A stretch of DNA of 64,000 nucleotides, from positions 30,434,252 to 30,498,251 of the forward strand of contig NC_088867.1 of the NCBI RefSeq assembly GCF_032884065.1, written 5' to 3'. The notes under the pieces are model-generated. The model ran no database searches. It was not told the origin of the DNA and was given only the letters and a program-made list of their open reading frames with translations. A program made the translations under genes and the position numbers. Within the stretch, counting starts at the first letter, position 1. Every line of letters starts with the position of its first letter. Below are positions 24,790 through 36,540 of the stretch, piece after piece. The stretch is from Artemia franciscana (lineage: Eukaryota > Arthropoda > Branchiopoda > Anostraca > Artemiidae).

Positions 24790-27082
24790 AAAAACAAGAG
24801 CTAAGAGCTCATGTGGCACTTGTGACGAGGCAAGAAGAGCTAAGAGCCAAGAGCTCATATGGTATGAGCTCTAAAAAAATTGATTTAAAAGGAAAGTCAG
24901 AGGATTAATGCCAGTCAGGATTTAAAATAAGAGCTCTGAGTCACGATGTCCTCCTAAATATCAACATTCATTAAGATCCGATCATCCACTCGTAAGTTAT
25001 AAATACCTCATTTTTCCTAATTTTTCCTCTCCCTTTAGCCCCCCAGATGATCGAATCTGTCAAAACGATTTTATCAAGTCAATTTGTGCAGCACCCTGAC
25101 ACGCCTACCGATTTTCATCGTCCTAGCACGTCCAGAAGCACCAAACTCGCCAAAGCACTGAATCCTCCCCCCAACTCCCCCAAAGAGAACGAATCCAATA
25201 CGGTTACGTCAATCACGTATCTACGACATTTGCTTATTCTATCCACCAAGCTTCATCCCGATTCCTCCACCCTATGCGTTTTCCAAGATTTCCGATTTCC
25301 CCCTCCAACTCCTTCCAATGTCAAATTATCAGTTCGGGATTTGAAATAAGAGCTCTGAGACCACCCCCTAACTCCCCCAAAGAGAGCGGATCCAGTCCAG
25401 TTATGTCAAACAAGTATCTACAACATTTGTAAGCGTTTTCCAAAATTTCAAGTTTACCCCTCCAAATCCTCCCAATGTCAACAGGTCTGGTCGGGATTTG
25501 AAATAAGAGCTCTGAGACATGGGTTCCTTCTAAGTATCAAACTTCATTAAGATTTGGTCATCCGTTCTTAAGTTAAAAATACCTCAGTTTTTCCAATTTT
25601 TCCAAATTAACAACCCCCAGCTCCCCAAAAGAGAACAGATCCATTCCAATTATGTCAATCTCGTATCTATAACTTGTGATTATTCTTCCCATCAAGTTTC
25701 ATCCCGATCTCTCCACTCTAAGCGTTTTCCAAGATTTCTGTTTTCCTCCTCCAACCCCCTATGTCCCCGGATACAATTTGAGTCGAAAAGGGAGCATCTG
25801 AGACATAATATCCTTTTATATATCAAGTTCCATTAAGATCCGATCACCCGTTCGTAAGATAAAAATACTCCAATTTTCACAGGATCTGGTCGGAATTTAA
25901 AATAAGAGTTTTAAAGCACAAGATCCTTCTAAACTTCAAATTTCATTAAGATTTGATCACCCGTTCGTAAGTTACAAATACCTCATTTTTCCGAATTACC
26001 CCCCCCCCATCAACTCCACCAAAGAGAGCGGATCCGGTCCGGTTATGTCAGTCACATATCTTAGACTTGTTTTTATTCTTCCCATCCAGTTTCATCCTAA
26101 TCTCTCCGCTTTAAGTATTTTCCAAGATTTCTGCCCCCCCCCAACTGCCCCCCCAATGGCACTGGATCCGGTTTAGATTTAAAATAAGAGATCTGAGTTA
26201 CGAGGTCCTTCTAAATATGAAGTTTCATGAAGATCCTATAACTCCTTCGTAAGTTAAAAATAAGTCATTTTTTTCTAATTTTTCAGAATTAACCCCCCCC
26301 CCAATAGAGCAGATCCGTTCCAATTATGTCAATCATGTATCTAAGACTTCTGCTTATTTTTCCCACCAAGTTTCATCCCGATCCCTCCACTCTAAGCGTT
26401 TTCCATGATTTTAGGTTCCCCCCAAACTCCCCCAATGTCACCAGATCCGGTCGGGATTTAAAATAAGAGCTTTGAGACAGGATATCCTTCTAAATATCAA
26501 ATTTCATTGAGATCCGATTATCCGTTAGTAATTTAAAAATACCTCATTTTTTCTAATTTTTCGGAATTAAACCCCCCCCCCCCCAACTACCCCAAAGAGA
26601 GCGGATCCGTTCCGGTTATGTCAATAATGTATCTAGGACTTGTGCTTATTTTCCCCACCAAGTTTCATTCCGATCCCTCCACTCTAAGTGTTTTCCAAGA
26701 TTTTAGGTTTCCCCCTCCCAGCCCCCCCAATGTCACCAGATCCGGTCAATATTTAAAATAAGAGCTCTGAGACACGATATCCTTCCAAATATCAAATTTC
26801 ATTAAGATCTGATCAACCGTTTGTAAGTTAATAAATAAAAAAACACTTCATTTTTTCTATTTTTTCGAATTAACCGGCCCCCCACTCCCCCCAGATGGTC
26901 AAATCGGGAAAACGACTATTTTTAATTTAATCTAGTCTGGTCCCTGATACGGCTGCCAAATTTCATCGTCCTAGCTTACCTGGAAGTGCCTAAAGTAGCA
27001 AAACCGGGACCGACAGACAGACAGACCGACAGAATTTGCGATTGCTATGTCACTTGGTAAATACCAATTGCCATAAAAACCC
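24790..27082 (+). mobile_element. R2 element, longest copy
   Basis: Same head (CAAGAGCTAAGAGCTCATGTGGC) and same tail (CCGGGACCGACAGACAGACAG at 27006, CACTTGGTAAATACCAATTGCC) as the 21.6-kb copy, with about six core units. The units differ by substitutions and C-run length. No ORF persists across units. The ends of the three copies agree better than the unit number, as expected for an element that carries its own tandem array. Confidence 0.65.
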
Positions 27083-28765
27083 TTTAAAATTACATTGCAT
27101 AGCCTAATCATGCTCCATGATTTTGAATCAAATTTCTTTCATCTGAAAATAATTCAGGGGCATCGGCTGATGGTGGGCGTTTCTCGGATTTATATGTCAG
27201 ACAAATCTCTGCTTTTTAAAGTACCATTCTCACGCTCTATGAACTTGAAGTTAGATATTTTTTTACCCTCCATGTCAATAGCACACACAGAAATCTTTTC
27301 ATAATAGCTGATGCCAAAACAACAATTAAGATACAAAATGTGACTAATGGAGGGGAACTAAATGGGCGGGACATGGGTAATTATCAATGAGCTGGACACG
27401 TGTCACACACTCCCCTTGTCATCAGGTTACTCTTCTCTGCGCACTCTACTGATCGGCAGGAGGGCAGGTGCAAAGGTGATTTCGATTGACGTGAATGATT
27501 ATTGTGTAGATTGTGCTGGGATAAATGAAACTGCGATTAATCCCTCTTGAATGTTTTCTATGGCGGATCAGATATACACTTTCACCTGCCTATAGTTAAG
27601 CACATTCCTAATGTTTTAAAAGTCAAGAAAAAAAAACCTTTCGCTGAAAATCAAAACTGTCAAATTTAATATTTAAAACGGATCATAAAGACGACCTTTC
27701 ATGAGAAAATAGAGAGGATTGTTTTGCTATTTACTCTTAAGGATCCACATTATGACAAAACCAGCAGGGCCATACTAGGACCTTATGGCTATGCAGTTTT
27801 GGATTCCCCTTAAGACCAACTGCGTTCTATCAAAATAAGAAGGGAAGTATCGTTATTCAGGAACCATCAATTATTGCCTCAGGGAGAATATTAATGACAA
27901 AAATTATATTGAAAAGATATCCGCAATATATAACAGCGTTACATTAATACAAGACTAATGTTAAAGAATATAAAACTGAAAAATAAAGAGAAAACAAATA
28001 TATAAGAAAGTACGTAAGAATTTAACATTTTATCAAACAGCATAAAATGGCATGCTTATCTCCCTTTTTCTCAAAGAAATTGTGAAAATCAATATTTTGT
28101 TGAACTAGGGGTCAAAGTTCGAAAGTGGATTCCTAGGTGGGTCTTAAAACTCCTTAGGTGGAAAAAAGAGGGGACTGATATAAAATGTCGGAGACTACGG
28201 AAAACCCTGTAGCTAGTCTGTAATTACAACGAATAAAATTTGGATGTTATAAAGCTAGCTGACGTTTTTCAATGTTTTGAATGTTTTTGAATGTTTGAAC
28301 GCGGGTAGTAGCCTAGCTAGGAAAAGGGTTTAAATGATTCAGTAAAATGAGAAAAATATATATACTTTTTTGGCTGAGAAAAACAACAATTAATATCTTT
28401 CACATAATTATGTTTCTTTCTAAATGACTTGGAGTGTACCTGAAGTAAACCAGCCACTATTTAAATTGCGGTGTTTATGAAAAAAAAAATCCTTTTAAAG
28501 CAAAGTTTAAAGTACAAAGAGGGCAATGTACTTATTCGTTAACCACAACAGATGTTTTGTCTCTTAAATCATAATGAAAAAACTCAAGAAAATCAAAGGA
28601 TTCTTTTCCTGATTCAATTTAAAAAAAAGAAGAAAATATAATGACAGTAAAGAGTGACGTTAAAACTTGAAATGGACGGTAATTACCTTGTAGAAGAAGG
28701 AACTATCAAGTTTTAATGTGCCTCTTCAATTCTATTATAACAGATAACAGATCTGTTTAAACAGA
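27083..28765. other. No gene recognised; a GC-richer island at 27360-27550
   Basis: 27362-27550 is open for 62 codons and has GGACACGTGTCACACAC (a CACGTG E-box) and TGACGTGA motifs. No protein family is recognised and no splice context decides it. The rest is AT-rich. This could be a regulatory or unique stretch, but I cannot support more. Confidence 0.3.
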
Positions 28766-28769
28766 TAGA

Positions 28770-29155
28770 GGAAAATTTAAACGCTATTAAGAGCTATTTC
28801 TGAGAGCTCTTAATGAAAATTCCCCGTTCATTGAGCCAAGACTATGCACCCCGGTTGACAAGCGCCTACTTAAATAATATTTTCTCTTCAAATTTCTCAT
28901 AAAGTCGTTAGAGGTAAATTTAAGCCCCATTAATAGCTATTTATTTCTGAGAGCTTTTAATGAAAATGGCGCGTTTCTTTGAGCCAAGACTATGCACCCC
29001 GGCTGACAAGCGCACATTTGAATAATATTTTCTCTTCAATTTTTATATAATCTTTTCAAAGGTAAATTTAAATCACGTAAATATATTTTTGAGGGTTTTT
29101 AGCGAAAATGCCACGTTTCTTTGAGCCAAGACTATGCACCCCCGTTGACAATCTT
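28770..29155. repeat. Three tandem copies of a ~141-bp unit
   Basis: The phrase GAGCCAAGACTATGCACCCC occurs at about 28838, 28979 and 29122. Each is preceded by TTTCTGAGAGCT or similar and followed by GTTGACAAGCGC and AATAATATTTTCTCTTCAA. The copies differ at scattered positions. Confidence 0.75.
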
Positions 29156-29620
29156 GTAGCCCCCTCACCTTTATTTCACACCTGATAGAAACTCCAACTT
29201 CTAATAGTGTAACAGACTCTATTACTAAAAAAGACCTCAAAAGCAACCCACAATATTATCTGATAACATCCTGTAAAGCATTGCATGTACTAACATGCTG
29301 GTGCGTACCAAACGTAACCAAATTTCAGTACTCGATTTTCTACCCTGCATGTCAGTTATTGCAGTCATAGGAAACACGTTATAAATACCTCAATTCTTCT
29401 AGTATGCGCCAACAGGGGGTTCTCCTTGCGTGCAATAGGTAATTTCTTGGAATCTATTTCCTGAATCATAATATTAGACAGGGTTTCATGGTCCAGCTGT
29501 CTAGGGCGTAGTTCCACTGGATGGAAATAGCCCTTTCGAATCATAATGTGGACATAAATCATTAGAATATAAGGGTTCCCCGAGAAAAAAAATTGAAAGA
29601 AAATGAAATTTCTTAAAGTA

Positions 29621-30136
29621 TTATGTAACATCTCATGTGTTCAACGTCATTACGCAACACCCACATGTACATCCTCCTCAGTTACAAGCAGGGATCCCCA
29701 CGGGGGCCTGAAGAAACAAGTCAGGTGTGAATGTGTCATCCTTAACATAAGTAAACATTCCTCAATTAGGTAAGAACTAAAGAAATCATGAAGAAAAACA
29801 CCTTGAAGCAAAAATGTCTTTGAAAACGGCTTGAGATGTCTTGAAACGTCTGAAAAAAACACCTTGAAGAAAAATGTCTTAGAAAATGTCTTGAAAAGTC
29901 TTGAAGAGAAATGTCTTAAAAAAAAACTTCCCTGCTTGACTAGTGAACTCTAACCCGTCCTATTACGTAACAGTCAAAACCCTAATATGTAACAACCAAA
30001 AGTAAACAAGCCATATTACGTAACAGCCAAAGTAAACCCTCTCTATTATGTAACAGAGACCTGCATCTCCTAGGAAATACTCCCTATGACGTAACAGACA
30101 CCTGCATCCCTTAAAAAACATTCCCTATGACGTAAC
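29621..30136. repeat. Repeated TTACGTAACA-type motifs in a decayed minisatellite
   Basis: Motifs of the form TTAYGTAACA, TTACGCAACA, ATATGTAACA or TGACGTAACA start at about 29621, 29650, 29963, 29984, 30016, 30046, 30087 and 30127. The last three or four sit 30-41 bp apart inside related sentences (CTGCATCTCC, CCCTATGACGTAACA). TTACGTAA and TGACGTAA are known half/whole sites of bZIP factors (PAR-bZIP, CREB/ATF). Binding here is inference. Confidence 0.55.
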
Positions 30137-32054
30137 ATGCACATGCGTCTTGAGGAGGTCGCTATTCAACTTAAATCGTCAAAGGAAGAAAATAATAGTG
30201 GGTATAGGTGCCTTTAAAAGCAGAGAGCCATCACTACTGGTGTCCATCCTTTCTCAAAAACAGATCCACTACCCCGGAGCCTGATTACTGGCACGTAACT
30301 ATAGCAATCTACTAATATCTGTTAGTCCTTAATAATGTATATACACTTATATAATTTATATACAGTGGTCCATAATAAGAGCTCATTTTTGCCGATTGCG
30401 AACATTCGGGGATGAACGCGTCGCCACTCACATACATGAATTCTGAAATTAGGAGGAAATTTATGTAGAATATAGATAGATGAAAGCAGATTGACTATCT
30501 CATAACTTTTGTTCTCTAACGTTTTGTCCCTGTTCAGACACCAACCGTGGTTTTATGAGATCAATGGCAAAAATAGGCACTCTGTTATGGCATGATCTTT
30601 CTTGTTACTTAAAAAATGGTGCTAAAATTTTAAATTATCTTAAGAATTATCCCTCTCTCGGTCACTTTTGATGTCGTAGCACAAATATGAGAAATTTTGT
30701 ATTTTCGTATATAGTAGCTTGAAAAATTTATTTTAGGCTCCTCAGACATGTTGAATTTTCCGTAGTGATTTTCAACAAGATCGCCTCACATTTTAAAGGA
30801 CTACTAGCACTTTTTTTTTGAATCTATTCAACTTAATATTTCAACTTATCATTTCAAAATTTTTTCTCATGCTTAAAAAATTTTTATTATTAAAATTGGA
30901 ATTTACACCACTAGATGGTAGAAATGGCCTCAATGCTGTGTCGTGACCGTTGCAAAAATGGGCACTATTAGATGGAGGGGAGTACATAATTCACAGCCCT
31001 CCCGGGGAAATGAAAAGCTTTCTAGTTATAATGTAAAAAAGAAATGTTTCCCCAAACCTATTTCGGGAAAAAATTCGTTTTTACACATTTTCCCCATAAA
31101 AAAAGCCAATGGGCTTTTGCGGTTTCTTTAACCCTATGGGCAATCTATTCTCTTATAAACAATGTAATGAGGATACAAATACGGACAAATATAGGTGGAG
31201 CCGGTTAGATGGGATATTTCCTCCATTGGAAGTAAACTAACACTGAGCTGGCAAATGAACAAGTTATCCAAACCTTGTGCACAATGAAAAAACAAAATTG
31301 CTAGCTTATAGCTTATAGTCCCAGGCATAGTCTAGATTCATGTTTGTAATAAAGACAAGATACAAGTATAGGCACTTGCAGACTGGAGGACGTAGACAGG
31401 GCATCTACTCCCCTTCCCCTGAAAGTGCAAAATTCGTTATGTTAAACGATTTCTTTCTAGCACTTTTTCTAAATATTTATCCCTCCCTCTATTTAAAGAA
31501 AATTGCAGACTTAGGAAAGAGCCAGTAGTGGAAGGGCTGATAGGTCTTTAAGGAGAAATATAACCTAGACTGTTACCCACAAAAGCATACACTATGGACA
31601 AGAAAAAAAAATGGGCACATGCAGGTCGGTGTGAGGTTGATGATGTATTTACCACCTCCCTTAGCAATATCGATTTTGCAATGTTAAAGATAAAAAAATC
31701 GATATTTTTATTCAAAAATTTACCTCCTTCCCCTCTCAAATTTGTTTTGCTGACTTATTTTTCACAAAGAAATATTATGAACGCATTTTCCATTCGGTTC
31801 TCTTTTAGAAAAGAAAACGATATTTTCGGTGTAAGGAAGGCTCTTAAATTGTTATAGCAGGAACAAAATTAAAAATTTTTAAGGATGATATGTAAAGCAA
31901 CAATGGTTTGGAGGGGGGGCAGCTCTTGATGTAAAGTTCACATTTAACTTTCTTGTTAAAAAAAAATTAATATGTGGTTTTCCGATCCCAGAATGAAAAA
32001 GCGTAGAAAATTAGATTTTATACCAGAAATAGCTCCTGCATGTCTGTCTCCGAA
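30137..32054. other. No gene recognised
   Basis: AT-rich sequence with several short ORFs (30943-31131, 31340-31528, 31594-31857 and others). None shows a recognisable domain or conserved codon pattern. Confidence 0.35.
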
Positions 32055-33195
32055 TGTCAAGCAAGGAGTGACCCGGCTCAATAGTAACCGAAACTCTACA
32101 AATCAGAATTTTGATACCAATAGATATATCAAAAGAATCAAATTTTTAAGCTAATTTTAAATATATAATTTTCATCAAGTTTAATCCCACTCATCAAAAG
32201 CTACGATCCTGAGAATATTTGGTTTATTTTCAAAAAGGGGGAAACACATCCTAAAAGTCACATAATCTTAATGAAAATCACACAATCGGATTCCGCGTAT
32301 CAAAGAACCCTACTGCAGAGTTTCAAAATCCTGTCTCCAAAAATATGGAATTTCGTATTTTTCCCAGATGCGAGATGCGTGTTTTTTCCCAGAGGGTTTC
32401 ATATCGACCCAATGGTCCTAGAATTTTTTTAAGAGGGCTCATTCGAACAGAAATTAAAAGTTCTAGTGCCATTTCAAAGTGGCCACAAAAATTCGGTTTT
32501 CCCAAATTTTCCACAACGCTCAGGTTTTCCCAAATTCACCGGATCAAAATTTTGAGATATCCATTTTGTTTAGCATAGTTGAAACGAATCTAATTACTAC
32601 GTTTTTGAGGACGAATTAATCCCCCACAGTCCCCAGGATAAGGGCTGCAAGTCATGGACTTTGCCTATTTTTTACATATAGTTTTGTTTATTGGGAAGTA
32701 CGCAGACGTTTTAAGGGGGATTTTTTCTAGTAGGGGGGTCGGGGGAGAGGGTCATATGGGAGGATCTTTTCATGGATGGATTTTTCATGGGGGAAGATAA
32801 TTTTCCATGAAGGGGGTGCTGGATTTCCCAGCAATATTTAAAAACGATCAGAAATTAAATGAAAAAAAAAAGGTTTTTTCAACTAAAGTAAGGACAAATA
32901 TTAAAACTTAAAACGAAGAGAAATAATTACGTATACGGGGAGGGGGGGTTCAATCCCTTCGTCAATACCTCGCTCTTTACGCTAAAGTTTTTTTTAGTAC
33001 TTTCAAAAGAGCTATTTATTCTAAGTAAACGGCCTTTGTGATTAGGGCTCATTCTTAAAGAATTGAACAAAATTAGAACTTTAGCGTAAAGAGCGAGGTA
33101 TTGACGAGGGGGCGAATCCCCTCATATACGTAATACTTTCTGCTCGTTTTAAGTTTCAATGTTGCTCTTTGCTTTCAGTTGGAAAAACTTGTTTT
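32055..33195 (+). repeat. R1 copy followed by FB foldback
   Basis: R1 starts within AAGGAGTGACCCGGCTCAATAGTAACCG and runs to GGTGCTGGATTTCCCAGCAATATTT at about 32838. FB arms follow (AACTAAAGTAAGGAC to TTTGCTTTCAGTTGG) with GCTCTTTACGCTAAAG and the inverse TTTAGCGTAAAGAGCG, spanning a ~100-bp loop. Confidence 0.65.
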
Positions 33196-33394
33196 TTAAA
33201 TTTAATATGTGGAAAAAGATGGGGAATCAGGTGTCTCGTTAATATAAGATTTGTAATGTTTACAAACCCTTATATACCAAAACTTTACTTATGTTTAGAT
33301 TCACTTGTAAACTTGCACATTTATCTGGCACAAAATAAAAAATAAAGAAGTAGGAGTAAGATTTTATCCGTTCCAGCTCTAGAATAAATAAGCA

Positions 33395-33622
33395 TAAGTA
33401 ATCTTTCTTCTGGCAAAAAATTCAAAATTCCACGTTTTTAAATATAGGAGCTTGATACCTCTACAGTAATGTTCTCTGATATGCTGGATCTGGTGATATG
33501 ATTTTAATTGACTTTTGGGTTTTCAGGGATGTTTCATCCTTTGTTTGAAAATCTGGCAAATTATCTCAGGCTCGTAGCTTTTGATACGTAAAATTAAACT
33601 TAAGAGACTTTATATATTTGGA
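33395..33622 (-). repeat. R1 fragment, head-to-head with the next copy
   Basis: Reads on the minus strand like the left 230 bp of R1 (CCAAATATATAAAG, GCTACGAGCCTGAGATAAT, GGAGCTTGATACC as inverse). It stops where the plus-strand R1 copy begins. Confidence 0.55.
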
Positions 33623-33624
33623 AT

Positions 33625-34450
33625 CAAACAGTTCGTGGTAACGAACTGTAGTAAGGAGCGATCCGGCTCAATAGTAACCAAAACTCTAAAAAATTGAATT
33701 TTGATATCAATAGCTACATCAAAAGAATCGCATTTTAATGCTGATTTTAAATATATAAGTTTCATCAAGTTTAGTCTTAGCCATCAAAAGTTACGAGCCT
33801 GAGAAAATTTGCCTTATTTAGGAAAATAGGGGGAAACACCCCCTAAAAGTCGTAGGATCTTAACGAAAATGACAACATCAGATTCAGCGTATCAGAGAAC
33901 CCTACTGTAGAAGTTTCAAGCTCCTATCTACAAAAATGTGGAATTTTGCATTTTTTGCCAGAAGACAAATCACGGGTGCGTGTTTATTTATTTGTTTTTT
34001 TTTTTTTTTGTTTTTTTTTTTCCCCAGGGGTCATCGTATCGACCAAGTTGTCCTAGAATGTCACAAGAGGGCTCATTCTAACGGAAATGAAAAGTTCTAG
34101 TGCCCTTTTTAAGTGACCAAAAAAATTGGAGGGCATCTAGGCCCCCTCCCACGCTAATTTTTTTCCCAAAGTCAACGGATCAAAATTTTGAGATAGCCAT
34201 TTTGTTTAGCATAGTCGAAAATCATAATAACTATGTTTTTGGGGATGACTTACTCCCCCACAGTCCCTGGGGGAGGGGTTGCAAGTTACAAACTTCAACC
34301 AGTGTTTACATATAATAATGGTTATTGGGATGTGTACAGACGTTTTCAGGGGGATTTTTTTGGTTTTGGGGGTAGGGTTGAGGGAGGGGGCTATGTGGGA
34401 GGATCTTTCCTTGGAGAAATATGCCATGGGGGAAAAAAATTCAATGAAAA
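33625..34450 (+). repeat. R1 copy
   Basis: Begins CAGTTCGTGGTAACGAACTG, then AGTAAGGAGCGATCCGG and all R1 landmarks including GGGGTCATCGTATCGACC, TCTAGTGCCCTTTTTAAG, CCCCCACAGTCCCTGGG and GGAGGATCTTTCC. It breaks off near ATTCAATGAAAAGG into unrelated sequence. Confidence 0.7.
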
Positions 34451-34795
34451 GGTCGCAGGACGAATCTGGTCACGTTAGAAAAAAACGTCAAATTAAGAGC
34501 TTAATATACAATGCTGGGTGTTCGGAGCCTCTCTATTATGGAGTATAATTTGAAAATAACACAACTATACGAGCGATAAAACATATATACCACAGCCATA
34601 ACTCAACTAACGAAAGAACTGCTAAGAGATAACACAACTATAAAGCGAAAACAGGTGAAAACTAAGGGGAAAATAAACGAACTAAGAGGTGGAAGGGGCC
34701 CAGAGAAAAAATATAATCCTTTTTCAATTTTGAGCCTAACTTCCGCAAAGGAGTAATAATGTCAGAAGCCCCGAAATACCGAATTATTTTCTTTT
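34451..34795. other. Spacer between R1 copies, no gene recognised
   Basis: AT-rich, no repeat of the families described and no gene seen. Confidence 0.3.
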
Positions 34796-36540
34796 CAAAC
34801 AGTTCGTGGTAAGGAACTGTAGTAAGGGGCGACCCGGCTCAATAGTAAACGAAACTCTAAAAAACGGAATTTTGATGCTAAAAGATACATCAAAAGAATC
34901 GAATTTTTACGCTGATTCTAAATATATAAGTTTCAATTAATTTAGTCTTTGTCATCAAAAGTTACGAGCCTGAGAAAATTTGCCCTATTTTGGAAAAAGG
35001 GGGGAAACATCCCCTAAAAGTCATAGAATCTTAACAAAAATCACACTATCGCATTCGGTATATCAGAGAACTCTATAGCAAAAATTTCAAGCTCCTATCT
35101 AAAAAATGTGGAATTTTGTATTTTTTGCCAGAAGACAAATCACGGGTGCGTGTTTATTTGTTTGTTTGTTTTTTTTGTTTTTTTTTCCAGGGGTCATCTT
35201 ATCGACCAAGTGGTCCTAGAATGTCGCAAGAGGGCTCATTATAACGAAAATGAAAAGTTCTAGTGCCCTTTTTAAGTGACCAAAAAATTGGAGGGCAAAT
35301 AGGCCCCCTCCCATGCTTATTTTTTTCCAAAAGTCAACAGATTAAAATTTTAAGATAGCCATTTGTTCAGCATAGTCGAAAACCATAATAACTATGTCTT
35401 CGGGAATGACTTACTCCCCCACAATCCCAGAGGGAGGGGCTGCAAGTTACAAACTTTGACCAGTGTTTACATATAGTAATGGTTATTGGGAAGTGTACAG
35501 ACGTTTTCATGGGGATTTTTTGGTTTGGGGGTGGGGTTGATGGGAGAGGGCTTTGTGGGAGGATCTTTCCTTTGAGGAATATGTCATGGGGGAAGAAAAA
35601 TTCAATGAAAAGGGCGCAGGATTTTCTAGCATTACTATACAAAAAACAATGAAAAAAAAATATGAAAATGTTTTTTCAAATGAAAGTAAGGAATAGCATT
35701 GAAATTTAAAACGAACAGAGATTATTACGCATATGAGGGGTTCTAAAAATTCTTTAGCATAAAGAGCGAGGTATTTAGGAGGAGATAAATACCTCGCTCT
35801 TTATGCTAAAATATTTTTAGTGATTTCAACTATTTATTCTACGGCCTTTTTGATTCAGGGGTCATTCTTAAAGAATTGGGACAAAACTTACGATTTAGTG
35901 TAAAGAGCGAGGTATTAACGAGGGTACAAACCCCCTCGTACACATAATAAAAATATAAGAATATAAAAGTTTGTTATGTAAGTTAATTCTTAAGTTACGT
36001 ATATTTTTTACTAATAAAAACGTTCGTTGAATATTAAAAGTTTTAGTAGCCTTTTTAAGTAACCGAAAAATTGGAGGGCAGCTAGGCCTCCTTCCCCACC
36101 CCTTATTTCTCAAAATCGTCTGATCAAAACTAAGAGAAAGCCATTTAGCCAAAAAAAAATTAATATACTAATTTCATTTCAATGATTTATGTGCGGAGAG
36201 CCAAAATCAAACATGCATTAATTCAAAAACGTTCAGAAATTAAATAAAAAAAACTAGTTTTTTAACTGAAAGTAAGGAGCGACATTAAAACTTAAAACGA
36301 ACAGAAATTACTCCGTATATGAAATGGGTTGTCCCCTCCGCAGTCCCTCGCTCTTTACGGTAAAGTTTTTAATTGTTTTAAAAAGTAGAATTGTGCCAAA
36401 GAGTCAAACTTTAGCGTAAAGAGCGAGGGACTGCGGAGGGGACAACCCATTTCATATACGGAGTAATTTCTGTTCGTTTTAAGTTTTAATGTCGCTCCTT
36501 ACTTTCAGTTAAAAAACTAGTTTTTTTTATTTAATCAGGA
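34796..36540 (+). repeat. R1 plus FB composite, full-length copy
   Basis: R1 proper (34796-35640) runs from the CAGTTCGTGG hairpin to GCGCAGGATTTTCTAGC. An FB half follows (35680-35950), then a linker with TTAGCC..CATGCATTAATTCAAAAACG, then the near-perfect foldback 36238-36535. It is the inverse arrangement of 17985-19573 and 47885-49518, so the linked order is inherited and not accidental. Confidence 0.7.
36238..36535. repeat. Near-perfect foldback (FB) element
   Basis: The left arm runs from TTAAATAAAAAAAACTAG through AACTGAAAGTAAGGAGCG and CTCCGCAGTCCCTCGC to TAAAGTTTT. The right arm is its inverse almost base for base (GCGAGGGACTGCGGAG, CGCTCCTTACTTTCAG, CTAGTTTTTTTTATTTAA). Arms are about 120-125 bp and the loop about 50 bp. 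A transcript would fold into a long hairpin. It is the least diverged FB copy in the window. Confidence 0.85.

Noticed and set aside
30200..30270. Promoter-like GGTATAGG / TTTAAAAG with ATCACTAC about 30 bp downstream
   Set aside because: No coding exon follows and such combinations are common in AT-rich DNA.
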